This document shows, one piece after another, positions 44,118-54,529 of a stretch of 64,000 bases of DNA. The stretch spans positions 558,001-622,000 of the forward strand of contig NZ_CP011308.1 in assembly GCF_000987835.1 (NCBI RefSeq), written 5' to 3'. Every line of letters begins with the position of its first letter. The stretch's first letter is position 1. The position numbers were made by a program, and so were the translations under genes. Under the pieces are notes generated by a model. That model saw only the letters and a list, made by a program, of their open reading frames with translations. It made no database searches and was not told where the DNA came from. The stretch comes from Sulfurovum lithotrophicum (GTDB lineage: Bacteria; Campylobacterota; Campylobacteria; Campylobacterales; Sulfurovaceae).

Positions 44118-47100
44118 ATGAATCTGTTAAACAATAAAAATATTTTTTCCTTTCTAATCGTACTGGTCCTGGTGGTTTTTGGGGCCATCTCCTACCAGAC
44201 ATATTTTGCATACAATGACTACCAAAAAGCAGAAGAGGGTAAAAAAGAAGTCCGTTTTGTCGAACTGCTTAGCCAGACAGTCGATGCCATAGCCAAAGAG
44301 CGTTTGGAGAGTGCAAACTATATGGGTAGTGGAGGTGCCGCTGCCGGCAGTGAATTGAAAGCCAGCCGTGAAATAGTGGACCATACGGTGGATGCTTTGG
44401 AAAGCTATGTCAGACAAAATACAAACCTGAAACTACATGACAAAAGAATTGTCATGGTTAAAAAGAAGCTCTCAAAGGTCAGGAACAAGATCGATACCCT
44501 GGGGTCCGACTATAAAGATATTTTTTATACCTTGTATCACCAAGAGATATTTCAACCTCTTGTCGGAGCGATCAGGATTGTTGTGGCGAGAGAAGAAGAC
44601 CCCGCCATGAAAGCGTATCTTTCCAGCTATACCGATTATTTGAATACCAGTGGTAATGTACTGCTGGAAGACAGCGGGATCCTCTATGTGCTCAATGGAA
44701 GATACCCGATGAAGGATGAGGATCTTCAAACATGGGACAGCTTGCTTTTGCATGATGCCCTACCTTCTTTGAAACAAATTCCTGATTATGACCTCATGAA
44801 GAGTCTTGCATCGATCGTTTCGGCAGATGCCTATGAGAAAATAGGGAACCCGGAGCGTATTAAAGTGCTTTACAATGCGGATACGGGAGAGTATAAAGTC
44901 ACGCCAAAAGAATGGATGAAGCAGAGTGAAAAGAAAACCGGCTATCTGACACGGGCACAGCATATTCTGTTAGGGACTGTGCAGGTCAAAGCAGAAGACC
45001 GTGGCATAGAAAGCAAAAACAGTTTGATGCAGTATGGGGCGGGAACACTTTTTGCACTTTTCGTACTTTTGGTCATGCTCATAGTCAATCACAACATCAA
45101 CAAAGACAAGCAGCTCTTTGATGATACCTTAAGAGATATAGAAGCTGTTCTGAACAAAGAGCAGCAAAAAGAGCTGCAGGAGCTTATCGACAGACATGAT
45201 GTAAACAATATCTACAGATTTCTTGTCAATACGATCCGGGAGGCCAATCAGGCAAAAGACCTTTTCCTGGCAAATATGTCTCATGAGATCCGTACACCGC
45301 TGAACGGGATCGTCGGATTTACCCAGCTGTTGAAGTCTACAAATCCTTCACCTGACCAGGAAGAGTTCATTACGGTCATCGAGAACAGTTCAGACAACCT
45401 GCTCGCGATCGTGAATGATATTTTGGATCTCTCAAAGATCAAAGCGGACAAGATCGAGCTTGAAAGCATTCCTTTCAATGCTATAGAGAAGTTTGAGTCT
45501 GCCATAGAGTCCTATGGAGCCAGAGCAGCGGAAAAAGATATTGAATTAGGTGTCTTTATAGATCCGGACCTTCCTACCCCGTTGATCGGTGACCCGACAA
45601 AAATTTCCCAGATACTTGTCAACCTTATCAGTAATGCCATCAAATTCACCAGTGCACACGGGACCATTGATGTTCGTATGGAAAAGACAGGGGAAACAGA
45701 GAAAGATGTGACTGTGAAATTCTCGGTCAAAGATACCGGTATCGGTATTACAGAAGAGCAAAAAGGTAAAATATTCGATGCCTTTTCCCAGGCGGATGTC
45801 AGTACCAGCAGAAAATTCGGCGGTACAGGCCTGGGGCTTGCCATTTCCGGAAAATTGACCGCGTTTATGGGCGGTAAACTTGATATTGACAGTAAAGAAG
45901 GAGAAGGCTCGACATTCTTTTTCTCTTTAACTCTGCCAAAAGGTGAACTTGCTTCAGTGCTGCCAAGACCAAAAATGAACGGCTTTACTGTAGCGGCGGT
46001 ACTGCCGCAGAAAGAGACAGAGAGTCTTTTGGTACGCAATCTTCATGACTATGTGGGTGCGACAGATGCAAATTTTGTGATTTACAGCAAGGATGAATTG
46101 CTCAAAGAACAGAAGAATGCAATGCCTGACCTTCTTTTCATAGACCATGCATATTGTCAGCATGGCAACGAACTTGAAAAGTATCTGGATCTTCATACAA
46201 GAACGGTACTCTTTACCACAAGTGACAAGAAAAGACAAATTGAATCACTGATGGAGAGGATCGACAAGATCGTCTATAAACCGATCAACCTTAGCAAAAC
46301 GTTCAAGGCACTTGAAGTTGTTTACAGTGAGATAAATACTGCAGACGTATCACGCCATGAAGAAGAGAGTGAAAAAGCACAGTTCAAAGGTCTTAATGTA
46401 TTGGTAGCCGAAGACAATACGATCAACCAAAAACTCGTTTTGAACATTCTGAACAAACTTGGGTTGGATGTGACGCTTGCCAACAATGGAGAAGAGGCAC
46501 TGCATCTGCGTCAGGAGAATGACTATGATATGATCTTTATGGATGTGCAGATGCCCGTGATGGGAGGGATCGAAGCGACAAAAGAGATCCTAGTATATGA
46601 AGAGAAGCACCGTAAACATCATATTCCTATTGTTGCACTGACAGCGAATGCACTGCAGGGAGACAGGGAGAAGTATATCGGCGCAGGGATGGATGACTAC
46701 CTTTCCAAACCGCTTGTACTTGAACAGTTAATACAACTGTTGAAGAAGTATTTCACAAATAAGATGGTGCTTTCCGAGAGTGAGGAAGAGCAAAGGCCCC
46801 CAGAAGAACAAGGCACGGATGAAGAAGTAGCGGCAGCATCCAAAGCAGATATAGGTAGAGAGGAAGAAACAGTTGAAACAAACAACGTGCAGGAAGAAGC
46901 AGTAGTTAAGGCTGAAGTACCTTCTGTCGAGAAAGAAGAGCTAGAGCCAGTGCAAGAAGAGATCGTTATGAAGGAAGAAATCGTCATAAAGGCTGATATA
47001 CTGTTACATCATGAAGAGCCTTTGTCATCAAAAATATATGCAACCATGCTTCGAAATCTGGGCTACAGTGTAGATATAGCGGACTCAACCATAGACTTTA

Positions 47101-47315
47101 TGGACAAAGTGGAGAACAACCAGTACCGCTTTGTACTCTTTGATGCCGATTCATTTATGCAGATACACTGCCTGATAGCCGATATCGTGCATGATGCAGG
47201 TGCAAGACCTTTCCTTTTCATTTCTGAGAAAGAGATCGGGAATATATGCTGTGAAACATTAGGTATGGAGCCTGATGTTGAGGAGATAAGGGAGAAGCTG
47301 GAAGCTTCAGTATAG
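44118..47315 (+). CDS. Hybrid histidine kinase with NIT-type periplasmic sensor
   Basis: A 1065-residue inner-membrane kinase. TM1 (about 10-30) and TM2 (about 307-328) enclose a helical periplasmic domain whose start ([15 protein letters not shown]) resembles the NIT nitrate/nitrite-sensing family. A cytoplasmic HisKA domain ([11 protein letters not shown]389), ATPase domain ([29 protein letters not shown]) and three receiver-like domains follow. Only the middle receiver ([13 protein letters not shown]809 in [14 protein letters not shown]) looks active. The first and last lack key residues. A 90-residue Glu/Val-rich linker precedes the last. It ends the riboswitch operon. Confidence 0.88.
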   Translation: MNLLNNKNIFSFLIVLVLVVFGAISYQTYFAYNDYQKAEEGKKEVRFVELLSQTVDAIAKERLESANYMGSGGAAAGSELKASREIVDHTVDALESYVRQNTNLKLHDKRIVMVKKKLSKVRNKIDTLGSDYKDIFYTLYHQEIFQPLVGAIRIVVAREEDPAMKAYLSSYTDYLNTSGNVLLEDSGILYVLNGRYPMKDEDLQTWDSLLLHDALPSLKQIPDYDLMKSLASIVSADAYEKIGNPERIKVLYNADTGEYKVTPKEWMKQSEKKTGYLTRAQHILLGTVQVKAEDRGIESKNSLMQYGAGTLFALFVLLVMLIVNHNINKDKQLFDDTLRDIEAVLNKEQQKELQELIDRHDVNNIYRFLVNTIREANQAKDLFLANMSHEIRTPLNGIVGFTQLLKSTNPSPDQEEFITVIENSSDNLLAIVNDILDLSKIKADKIELESIPFNAIEKFESAIESYGARAAEKDIELGVFIDPDLPTPLIGDPTKISQILVNLISNAIKFTSAHGTIDVRMEKTGETEKDVTVKFSVKDTGIGITEEQKGKIFDAFSQADVSTSRKFGGTGLGLAISGKLTAFMGGKLDIDSKEGEGSTFFFSLTLPKGELASVLPRPKMNGFTVAAVLPQKETESLLVRNLHDYVGATDANFVIYSKDELLKEQKNAMPDLLFIDHAYCQHGNELEKYLDLHTRTVLFTTSDKKRQIESLMERIDKIVYKPINLSKTFKALEVVYSEINTADVSRHEEESEKAQFKGLNVLVAEDNTINQKLVLNILNKLGLDVTLANNGEEALHLRQENDYDMIFMDVQMPVMGGIEATKEILVYEEKHRKHHIPIVALTANALQGDREKYIGAGMDDYLSKPLVLEQLIQLLKKYFTNKMVLSESEEEQRPPEEQGTDEEVAAASKADIGREEETVETNNVQEEAVVKAEVPSVEKEELEPVQEEIVMKEEIVIKADILLHHEEPLSSKIYATMLRNLGYSVDIADSTIDFMDKVENNQYRFVLFDADSFMQIHCLIADIVHDAGARPFLFISEKEIGNICCETLGMEPDVEEIREKLEASV

Positions 47316-48029
47316 GATCCTTGCCAGATAAAGCCCCTGCGGAGGGGCCAGTCTGCTGTGGTATTTCTTTTCCGTATTTATCTGTTTTTGCAACTGTTTA
47401 AGTGAAAGTACCCCTTGTGCACACAGCATGGCAGACTCTACCATCATTCTTACCTGTGAGCGTAAAAATCCGTTTGCACTAAAATAGATGAAATGATATG
47501 TCCCTTCCTGCCTGTAGTTTGTAGCATAGATCATTCTGACCGTTGAATGTATGTCGGAACCAGTTTTGTGAAAATAGGCGAAGTCATGCTCACCTTCGAA
47601 CATTGACAGTGCGCTACGAAGGATATCCGCATCAAAACCACTGTAGTGTGAGACATATTTTCTTTCGAATATGGAGGGTTCACTCTCTTTGAATACATAT
47701 CTGTAGATACGTTTTTTAGCAGAGAAGCGTGCATGAAAGTCCTTGGGCACAGCAGAAATGTGTTTAAAAGATATCGTAGAGAGTTTTCTGTTGAGGCTCT
47801 TTCTGAGTCTGTCCGGGTCGTCCCAGAACTCAGGCAGGTCAAAATGGATGACCTGCCCGCTGGCATGCACGCCGGCGTCGGTACGCCCACTGCCTGTGAC
47901 GGGTGAGATAATCTGAAGATCCCTGAGGGCATTTTCTATGGCAGTGGTCACGGTCTGCTTCGTACGTGTCTGTTTCTGAAATCCCTGATAGGCACTTCCA
48001 TCATAGGCAACTACGGCTTTTACTCTCAT
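47307..48029 (-). CDS. truA: tRNA pseudouridine synthase A
   Basis: A 240-residue enzyme that makes pseudouridine at positions 38-40 of tRNA anticodon arms. The N-terminus [15 protein letters not shown] and the catalytic aspartate motif [19 protein letters not shown] near residue 52 are intact, as is [10 protein letters not shown] near 190. The ATG at 48029 is preferred; one two codons earlier overlaps the ribosome site. It is the last gene of the minus-strand run that starts with glmU. Its 3' end overlaps the end of the hybrid kinase gene by 9 bp. Confidence 0.95.
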   Translation of the reverse strand: MRVKAVVAYDGSAYQGFQKQTRTKQTVTTAIENALRDLQIISPVTGSGRTDAGVHASGQVIHFDLPEFWDDPDRLRKSLNRKLSTISFKHISAVPKDFHARFSAKKRIYRYVFKESEPSIFERKYVSHYSGFDADILRSALSMFEGEHDFAYFHKTGSDIHSTVRMIYATNYRQEGTYHFIYFSANGFLRSQVRMMVESAMLCAQGVLSLKQLQKQINTEKKYHSRLAPPQGLYLARILY

Positions 48030-48039
48030 GGTCATCCTT

Positions 48040-49065
48040 TTAAAAATACCTGGCTACACGTTTCTCAAAAACAGCTCTGCCAAGAAGGTAGACCGCAATA
48101 GCTGAAATGATGAATGCCGGGATATTCCCCCATTTTTCCAGAGAGGAAGCAACAAGATAGAGGAAAAGTGTACTTGAAAATATGATAATGAAAGAGTAGT
48201 TTGCCTGATAGCGTGGATTGATCATGGCAAAGGCAGCGACCAGATAGACCGAAAGGAGAGGGATCAGGCTGACAAAGAGGTAAAAAAGTGCTCTTCCCAT
48301 TCTGTTTTTATCTGTTTTTATTTTTGCCCAGTAGGAGAGGATATCCTGAAAATGGAAACGGTATTTCTGTTTGCTGTCAAAGACTTCCAGTGTCTTGTAT
48401 TTAGACTGCTGGAGTTTCTCTTTGCTGTAAGTGTAGCCGTAGCCATCCTTCAGGAGTAGAGAGGCGACCTGTTTGCCTCTGTTGAGCTGTCCCTCTTTGG
48501 AGGAGAAGAACTGCTCTTCATCCTTTTTGGTCCGGTTGTAAATGACCATATCATGAAAAAGTCCACTTTTGTCATCTTTTCCTTTGACATAAATGTAGTA
48601 GTCACCGAACTTTTGCCCGAGTTTCCCCGGAACGATGTTGAGTGTCGCCTCTGCTTTTTTCTTCTCTTTAAATGCATTGTAGAGCTGTTTGCTCATAGGA
48701 ATACCCAGAAAGGAGAGAGTGGCAAGCAGTATAGAGAACAAAACACCAAGCAGCAGTATGCTTCGGAGTACTTTTTTTGCCTTGAGGCCCAGGGCATAGA
48801 GTGCAATGAGTTCATTGTCCTGTGAGAGTTTCATTAATGTGTTGGTCACTGCAGCGATGAAAGAGAGGGGAATGGTATAGAAAATGATATTGGGCAGTGA
48901 ATAGCTGTAGAGCAGCAGCAATTCTAGAAAATTTATCTGTATCTGTGCGGTCAGTGCCGAGATCTTGACCAAATATACAAGGGATATGATAAGAAAAAAA
49001 GGGATGAATATGGTCAAGAATGCTTTGGTGAAATTTGACGAGATATACCCTTTGACATTAACCAT
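48040..49065 (-). CDS. LptF/LptG-family LPS export permease
   Basis: A 341-residue inner-membrane permease of the LptF/LptG (YjgP/YjgQ) family, which with LptB extracts LPS for transport to LptD. Six helices are visible, three at each end, around a periplasmic beta-jellyroll of about 140 residues (LNIVPGKLGQKFGDYYIYVK). The start at 49065 follows GGAGAAG; a longer start would overlap most of the prepilin peptidase end. Whether this is F or G cannot be told. It links functionally with lptD at 6.2 kb. Confidence 0.88.
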   Translation of the reverse strand: MVNVKGYISSNFTKAFLTIFIPFFLIISLVYLVKISALTAQIQINFLELLLLYSYSLPNIIFYTIPLSFIAAVTNTLMKLSQDNELIALYALGLKAKKVLRSILLLGVLFSILLATLSFLGIPMSKQLYNAFKEKKKAEATLNIVPGKLGQKFGDYYIYVKGKDDKSGLFHDMVIYNRTKKDEEQFFSSKEGQLNRGKQVASLLLKDGYGYTYSKEKLQQSKYKTLEVFDSKQKYRFHFQDILSYWAKIKTDKNRMGRALFYLFVSLIPLLSVYLVAAFAMINPRYQANYSFIIIFSSTLFLYLVASSLEKWGNIPAFIISAIAVYLLGRAVFEKRVARYF

Positions 49066-49798
49066 AAATGAGCTTCTCCAGCAGTTGGACGGCTTGTGTA
49101 TCGTAGAGGTAGACAATGAAGGTTGCCATAGCTAAAAAGGGCACAAACGGAACCCCTTTTTCACGGTAGATCAATGCCGGGACCATCGCCAGTATAGCCG
49201 AGAGGAAAATAGCAACGAAAAAGTTGGGAAAACCGAGCAGGGCACCCATGGTGCCTGCCACAATGACATCTGCGCCGCCCATTGCCTGTCTCCGTGCGAT
49301 AAAGGAGGAGAGCAGGCCAATAAGGTAGAGTCCTCCTGCGGCCATAGCTGCATAGAGTGCGGCATGCAGAAAGTCAGGCTGTACCAGTGCGAAAAGCAGT
49401 GCGGCGAAGTTCACGTTGTCCGGAACGGCCATATATTTGAAGTCGATCATCACCAGGGCGAAGAGTGCGGCAAAAGAAGCTGCAACAAAAGGCAGGTACC
49501 AGACCAGCCCGAGTTTCAGGTAAAGCATCAGGAAGATGACACCGGTCAGAAATTCGACGACAGGGTACTGCACGGAGATTTTCTCATGGCAGAAATAGCA
49601 TTTCCCCTTGAGAAAAAGCCAGGAGAAGATGGGAATATTGTGCCACCACTTCAACGCTGTCTGGCAGCTCTGGCATTTGGAAGAGGGAAAGACGATGCTC
49701 TCTCCCTTGGGGATACGGTAAATGACTACATTGAGAAAAGAACCGATCATTGCTCCGAAAATAAAGACCAAAAAGGCCATAGTAAGGGTTTCTGTCAT
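49058..49798 (-). CDS. Prepilin peptidase (type IV leader peptidase)
   Basis: A 246-residue inner-membrane aspartyl protease and N-methylase of the A24 family. The N-terminal domain has two zinc-type CxxC pairs (CQSC near 43 and CYFC near 67). The catalytic aspartates are in MIDFKYMAVPD near residue 120 and in GGADV near 175. Seven or eight helices fit the family. It would process type IV pilins or pseudopilins; no pilin gene is in the window. It overlaps uppS by 4 bp and lptF/G by 8 bp. Confidence 0.93.
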   Translation of the reverse strand: MTETLTMAFLVFIFGAMIGSFLNVVIYRIPKGESIVFPSSKCQSCQTALKWWHNIPIFSWLFLKGKCYFCHEKISVQYPVVEFLTGVIFLMLYLKLGLVWYLPFVAASFAALFALVMIDFKYMAVPDNVNFAALLFALVQPDFLHAALYAAMAAGGLYLIGLLSSFIARRQAMGGADVIVAGTMGALLGFPNFFVAIFLSAILAMVPALIYREKGVPFVPFLAMATFIVYLYDTQAVQLLEKLIYG

Positions 49799-50484
49799 GC
49801 CAATCCTCCAAATCGTCTGGTACGCTGCTCGAAATCTGTAATGATCTCATCGAGTTCCTCTGCGGTGAAGTCCGGCCAGAGAGTCTCGGTGAAGTTGAGT
49901 TCGGCATAAGAGAGCTGCCAGAGAAGAAAGTTGGAAATCCGCTCCTCGCCGCTGGTTCGTATCAGCAGATCAATGTCGCTGTAGGGGGTTTGCAGGGAAG
50001 AAGAGATATCGGCTTCCGTCAATGTTCTTTTCCCTTCGGCGATCACTCTGTTCACGGCAGCTGTTATTTCCGCTCTTCCTCCGTAATTGAGAGCAAGGAT
50101 ATGGGTCAGGTCGCTATTGTTCCGTGTTGCCTCTTCCGTGATTTTGATACGCTTCTGCAGTTTGTCCGAAAAAGCCGTAATATCACCGATGGCCATGAAA
50201 CGTACATTATTCTTCTGATAGGTCTCAAGCTCTTTTTGCAGATAGCGGTCGAGCAGTTTCATCAAAAATTCCACTTCGAGTTTGGGCCTTTTCCAGTTCT
50301 CAGTACTGAAGGCGTAGAAGGTCACCGTTTCGATGTCCGGTGCTTTGGCGCAGTAGAGGGTAACGTCGCGGATGATCTCTACACCTTTCTCATGGCCCTT
50401 GGTACGGTTAAGCCCACGCTGCCGGGCCCACCTACCGTTCCCGTCCATGATGATGGCAAGATTCTTCAGCTTGGTTTTAGGCAT
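49795..50484 (-). CDS. uppS: Undecaprenyl diphosphate synthase
   Basis: A 229-residue cis-prenyltransferase that builds the C55 lipid carrier for peptidoglycan and O-antigen. The N-terminal motif IMDGNGRWARQRG (catalytic Asp and Arg), YAFSTENWKRP near residue 72 and the C-terminal IRTSGEERISNFLLWQLSYAE near 190 are all present. Length is slightly short of E. coli UppS (253). It overlaps coaBC upstream by 8 bp and the peptidase downstream by 4 bp. Confidence 0.96.
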   Translation of the reverse strand: MPKTKLKNLAIIMDGNGRWARQRGLNRTKGHEKGVEIIRDVTLYCAKAPDIETVTFYAFSTENWKRPKLEVEFLMKLLDRYLQKELETYQKNNVRFMAIGDITAFSDKLQKRIKITEEATRNNSDLTHILALNYGGRAEITAAVNRVIAEGKRTLTEADISSSLQTPYSDIDLLIRTSGEERISNFLLWQLSYAELNFTETLWPDFTAEELDEIITDFEQRTRRFGGLA

Positions 50485-51745
50485 CGCAAAGTGCCTTGGC
50501 TTCTGACAGTATCTTTTCGGAGAGTATCAGTTTGGTGGCTCTGCCAAGCGCTGTCTCACCTTTTTTGGTAATGAAAGTGATCTCGTTCTCTTCGGTACCA
50601 AAACTCCCCGAATCACTCAGGAGGTTGTAGCAGACTGCATCCACCTCTTTCTCGGCTAACAGTTTTCTGGCATTTTCAAGGCCGTTTGCTTTATCCATCT
50701 CCGCTTTGAATGCAATGGTCTTGATCCCGTCTTTTCTCAGTACAGAGAGGATGTCTTCTGTCTGAACGAGTTCGAGCACCCAGCTCTCTCCCAACATACT
50801 TTTTTTCAGTTTGCCCTTCTGTGGGAATTTCGGTGTGTAGTCCGCTACCGCGGCTGCCATGAAGAGGTAGGGTTCTTTCTGTATGAGGTGTACAGGGTCA
50901 CTGCTGTTCATGCTGGCTCTGCTCATCTTGCCCTTTTTGGCGACGCGTACGGCATCCTGTGTAAAGTCGAGCATCTCTTTGGCGCTTTCGACTTCGATCG
51001 TGTAGAGACTTTTGGGCAGGCCTTCGTTACCAGTCGTAGTGATGTAGCAGACATCGGCACCCCTCAGGTAGAGCGCCAGGCAGAGTGCCTGTGCCATTTT
51101 TCCAGATGAGTAGTTGGAGAGGTAGCGCACTTCGTCGATCTTCTCTCTGGTACCCCCGCCCGTAACAACGATGCGGCGGTCATCCCAGAAAGGTTCTTTG
51201 AAAAGGGCTTTGGCTGTTGCAAAAAAGATTTCCTGCAGGTCTGCCAGTGCACCGCTCCCTACATCGCCGCAGGCAAGCTGTTTTTCCTGGGGCTCGATAA
51301 TAGTATAGTCGTTCACAGTCAGCATTTTCAGAGAGCCGGCGGTATAGTGGTTTTTGAGCATCTGCGTGTTGGCGGCCGGAGCGACCAGCATCGGCCCGGC
51401 ATAGGCCAGGGCCGTTTGCAGCAGAATATTGTCGGCGATCCCTTTGCTCAATTTGTTGAGTGTGTTGGCTGTGGCGGGGGCTATGACAAAAACATCGCAC
51501 TTCTTGCCGATCTCGATGTGGTTGAGTTCCGAACTCCAGCTCTCGGAGTTTTCTGTCAGTACCGGGTTGCGTGTCAGGGCTTCAAAGGTCAGGGCCGAGA
51601 CAAAACGTTCGGCACTTGGACTCATCACCACGTGCACCCTAGCACCTGCCTTGACGAAAAGCCTGGCAAGGTCACAGGCCTTGTAGGCCGAAATGCTTCC
51701 TGTTACACCGAGAAGTACGGATTTTCCGTTGAGATTGATCTGCAT
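50477..51745 (-). CDS. coaBC: Phosphopantothenoylcysteine decarboxylase/synthase
   Basis: A 422-residue bifunctional enzyme of coenzyme A synthesis. The N-terminal CoaC flavoprotein half has GVTGSISAYKACDLARLF, ApaTANTLNKLSKG near residue 95 and PAANTQML near 125. The CoaB half begins near residue 190 with VVTGGGTREKIDEVRYLSNYSSGKMA and ends with a Lys-containing AFKAEMD near 345. Both halves are complete. It is 1 bp after glmU in a run of overlapping genes. Confidence 0.95.
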   Translation of the reverse strand: MQINLNGKSVLLGVTGSISAYKACDLARLFVKAGARVHVVMSPSAERFVSALTFEALTRNPVLTENSESWSSELNHIEIGKKCDVFVIAPATANTLNKLSKGIADNILLQTALAYAGPMLVAPAANTQMLKNHYTAGSLKMLTVNDYTIIEPQEKQLACGDVGSGALADLQEIFFATAKALFKEPFWDDRRIVVTGGGTREKIDEVRYLSNYSSGKMAQALCLALYLRGADVCYITTTGNEGLPKSLYTIEVESAKEMLDFTQDAVRVAKKGKMSRASMNSSDPVHLIQKEPYLFMAAAVADYTPKFPQKGKLKKSMLGESWVLELVQTEDILSVLRKDGIKTIAFKAEMDKANGLENARKLLAEKEVDAVCYNLLSDSGSFGTEENEITFITKKGETALGRATKLILSEKILSEAKALCDA

Positions 51746-51746
51746 A

Positions 51747-53039
51747 TTATTTGTCTCCGAAGAATTTGTAGAAAAAGTCTTTGACCGTTCTCATAGGGGT
51801 TCTTGAAATGGCAAGCACGCCTTTTTCCACATCTTTGTTCACGGTGGTCCCTGCAGCGATGATGACATCGTCCTCTATGCATACGGGGGCCACAAGCTGT
51901 GTGTCCGAACCAACAAAGACATTTTTGCCGATGATGGTCCTGAATTTGTTCTTCCCGTCATAGTTGCAGGTGATGACCCCCGCACCGATGTTGGAGCCTT
52001 CGCCGATTTCAGCATCGCCGATGTAGGCAAGATGCCCCACTTTGACACCGTTGAGAATGGACTTTTTCACCTCTACGAAGTTGCCGATATGCGTATCGAC
52101 AAGTCTCGAACCCGGCCTGACACGGCCCATAGGCCCCACATCGGAATTTTCAAGGTAGGAATCCTCGATGACGGAATGTGCCTTAATATGGGCATTGACA
52201 AGTTGTGAGACCCCCTGTATGCGGACACCATTCTCCAGTTCGCACTCTCCCTCGAATGTGGTGCGGCAGTCGATGTAAATGGTCTCGGGCAGACGCATGG
52301 TCACGCCGGACATCATCAGTGCTTCTTTGATACGCCGCTGCATGATCTCTTCGGCCTGGGCAAGGTCGAGTTTTGAGTTGACCCCCTTGAACTCCTCCTC
52401 TTCCACATAGACGGGATGTACCGTTCTGCCTTCATCGACCGCCATTTTGACGATATCGGTAAGGTAGTACTCTTTTTGCGCATTGTCGTTGCGTAATAGT
52501 GGGATATAGCGTTCCAGCAGCGCTGTATCGACGGCATAGATACCGGCATTGACCGTTCGGGTGCAAAGCTGTGCTTCACTGCAGTCTTTTTGCTCAACGA
52601 TCTCCACGACCTTGTCATCCTCGATGATCACACGGCCGTAGCCGGAGGGGTCTTCAAGCCTGATGACGGACATGTTAATATCGGCATCACCGGAAGTAAG
52701 TGCTTCCAGCGAAGACTTGGTGATCAGAGGCATGTCGCCGTTGAGGATGAGGGTACGGCTGTGTTTGGTGTGTACCCCTTTCATCGCTCCGCCTGTACCG
52801 GGAAAATTTTCGGCATCCTGCTTGTGGAAGAGAATGTTCTCGTACTCTTTTTCTATCTCTTCCTGTATCCGCCGGGCCTGATGGTGGAGTATCACAGTAA
52901 TATCATCGGAGATCTCTCTGGCGGCATCGATGGCATGGAAGAGCATGGGTTTGCCTGAAATGGTATGCAGGACCTTGGGTGTGGAAGATTTCATTCTGGT
53001 ACCTTGTCCAGCGGCAAGAATTACGACAGATATAGACAT
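51747..53039 (-). CDS. glmU: Bifunctional UDP-GlcNAc pyrophosphorylase/GlcN-1-P acetyltransferase
   Basis: A 430-residue trimeric enzyme that makes UDP-N-acetylglucosamine for peptidoglycan and LPS. The uridylyltransferase half starts ILAAGQGTRMKSSTPKVLH and has the sugar-binding ILNGDMPL near residue 95. The acetyltransferase half is a left-handed beta-helix with hexapeptide repeats (VGHLAYIGDAEIGEGSNIGAG near 335). It is somewhat shorter than the E. coli enzyme. First gene of the run glmU-coaBC-uppS-pilD-type-lptF/G-truA. Confidence 0.96.
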   Translation of the reverse strand: MSISVVILAAGQGTRMKSSTPKVLHTISGKPMLFHAIDAAREISDDITVILHHQARRIQEEIEKEYENILFHKQDAENFPGTGGAMKGVHTKHSRTLILNGDMPLITKSSLEALTSGDADINMSVIRLEDPSGYGRVIIEDDKVVEIVEQKDCSEAQLCTRTVNAGIYAVDTALLERYIPLLRNDNAQKEYYLTDIVKMAVDEGRTVHPVYVEEEEFKGVNSKLDLAQAEEIMQRRIKEALMMSGVTMRLPETIYIDCRTTFEGECELENGVRIQGVSQLVNAHIKAHSVIEDSYLENSDVGPMGRVRPGSRLVDTHIGNFVEVKKSILNGVKVGHLAYIGDAEIGEGSNIGAGVITCNYDGKNKFRTIIGKNVFVGSDTQLVAPVCIEDDVIIAAGTTVNKDVEKGVLAISRTPMRTVKDFFYKFFGDK

Positions 53040-53121
53040 GTTTGAGAACCTTTTGGATAAAATTGCATTTATATTAATAGTTATTGTGATTATATCGAAT
53101 TGAAATTAAGTGAGTGTAAAT

Positions 53122-54237
53122 ATGGTATGTAAACATTTTGGAAGCTGCGGTTCATGCAGCCTGTATGCGCTTGATTATGCCGGGCAGCTTGCGTTGAAAA
53201 AAAACCGTGTGTCAGAACTTCTGTCACCGTTCTATGAAGGAGAACTCGAGGTTTTCGATTCACCCGATTCACACTATCGTGCAAGGGCGGAATTCCGTAT
53301 CTGGCATGAGGGTGACAGGTGTGACTATGCGATGGGGAACATTGAAAAAAAGGGTGCCGTCACCATAGAAGAGTGTCCCAAAGTGATCATAGCGATTGAA
53401 AAGCGTATGTGGAAACTGATAGAGAAGATCAATGCCTCACAGGAAGTACTGAAACAACGTCTTTTTGCCGTTGAATTTCTGGCAACAACTACGGATGAAT
53501 GTCTTATTACCATGCTGTATCACCGAAAACTCGATGATGTCTGGTCAGAAAAAGCAAAGGTACTGGAAACAGAGTTGGACTGCAAGGTTATGGGAAGAAG
53601 CCGGAAGCAGAAAGTGATCCTCTCCGATGAGTTCGTGACCGAAACACTGAAAATCGATGGCAAGGAATTTACCTATGTGCAATATGAAAGCGGGTTTACC
53701 CAGCCCAACCCGGCGGTCAATATCAAGATGATAGAGTGGGCGATCAGGCAGGCCAAAAAAGTGGGTTACGGGGACTTCCTGGAGAGCTACTGCGGTCTGG
53801 GGAACTTCACGCTGCCTCTGTCACACTACTTCGACAAGGTTCTGGCAACGGAGATCTCCAAACGTTCCATCCACGCGGCACTACAGAACTGTGAACTGAA
53901 CGGTGTGAAGAATATTACCTTTGCCAGACTGGCATCAGAAGAGATGACGGAAGCATTGAATAGTGTACGCGAATTCAGCCGGCTTAAAGGGATAGACCTG
54001 AAATCCTATGATTTCTCAACGGTACTGGTGGACCCGCCGCGGGCTGGTCTGGATGAGGGAACGATAGGTCTTATTTCAAATATAGACAATATTGTTTATA
54101 TCTCCTGCAACCCGGAGACACTGGTACGAGACCTGGAGACATTGACAAAAACACACACTGTCATAGAAGCAGCACTCTTTGACCAGTTTCCGCATACGGA
54201 ACATGTGGAAAGCGGTGTGTTTTTACAGAAGAAATAA
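53122..54237 (+). CDS. trmA: tRNA (uracil-54) C5-methyltransferase
   Basis: A 371-residue SAM-dependent enzyme that makes ribothymidine at U54 of tRNA. The SAM-binding ESYCGLGNFTLPL near residue 215 is followed by VDPPRAGLDEGT near 305 and the catalytic nucleophile motif ISCNPETLVRDL near 330. The N-terminus CKHFGSCGSC holds a cluster of cysteines that might bind metal. The start could also be the GTG at 53110. It diverges from glmU. Confidence 0.92.
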   Translation: MVCKHFGSCGSCSLYALDYAGQLALKKNRVSELLSPFYEGELEVFDSPDSHYRARAEFRIWHEGDRCDYAMGNIEKKGAVTIEECPKVIIAIEKRMWKLIEKINASQEVLKQRLFAVEFLATTTDECLITMLYHRKLDDVWSEKAKVLETELDCKVMGRSRKQKVILSDEFVTETLKIDGKEFTYVQYESGFTQPNPAVNIKMIEWAIRQAKKVGYGDFLESYCGLGNFTLPLSHYFDKVLATEISKRSIHAALQNCELNGVKNITFARLASEEMTEALNSVREFSRLKGIDLKSYDFSTVLVDPPRAGLDEGTIGLISNIDNIVYISCNPETLVRDLETLTKTHTVIEAALFDQFPHTEHVESGVFLQKK

Positions 54238-54529
54238 GTTAGCTTTTTTGCTATCAAAAATTCACGTATTCTACAGCCGGAGCTATAGAGGTAGAGGATA
54301 GCTTGAATTTAAACCCATAGTGAAATTTCACCTTTAATCCTATTTTCTATTTTCTATTTTATTTGGAGCGAGTTAAAAAATATAAAATATATCATATTTA
54401 TGGAAAGTAATTTCAAAGAAAAATAGCTAACAAAGCGGAGATTTCATTTTTTAAGTGCTATACTATTTGAAATCAGATGGATCATTCAATCAATATAGTT
54501 GAAATTAGCATGGATGGAGAGATATCTCA
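54238..54529. other. AT-rich region upstream of cfa
   Basis: These 292 bp are markedly AT-rich and hold no gene I can support. A TATACT (near 54459) and GGAGAG before the cfa start are the only recognisable signals. TTTTCTATTTTCTATTTTATTT near 54340 is a short direct repeat of TTTTCTA. Confidence 0.4.
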
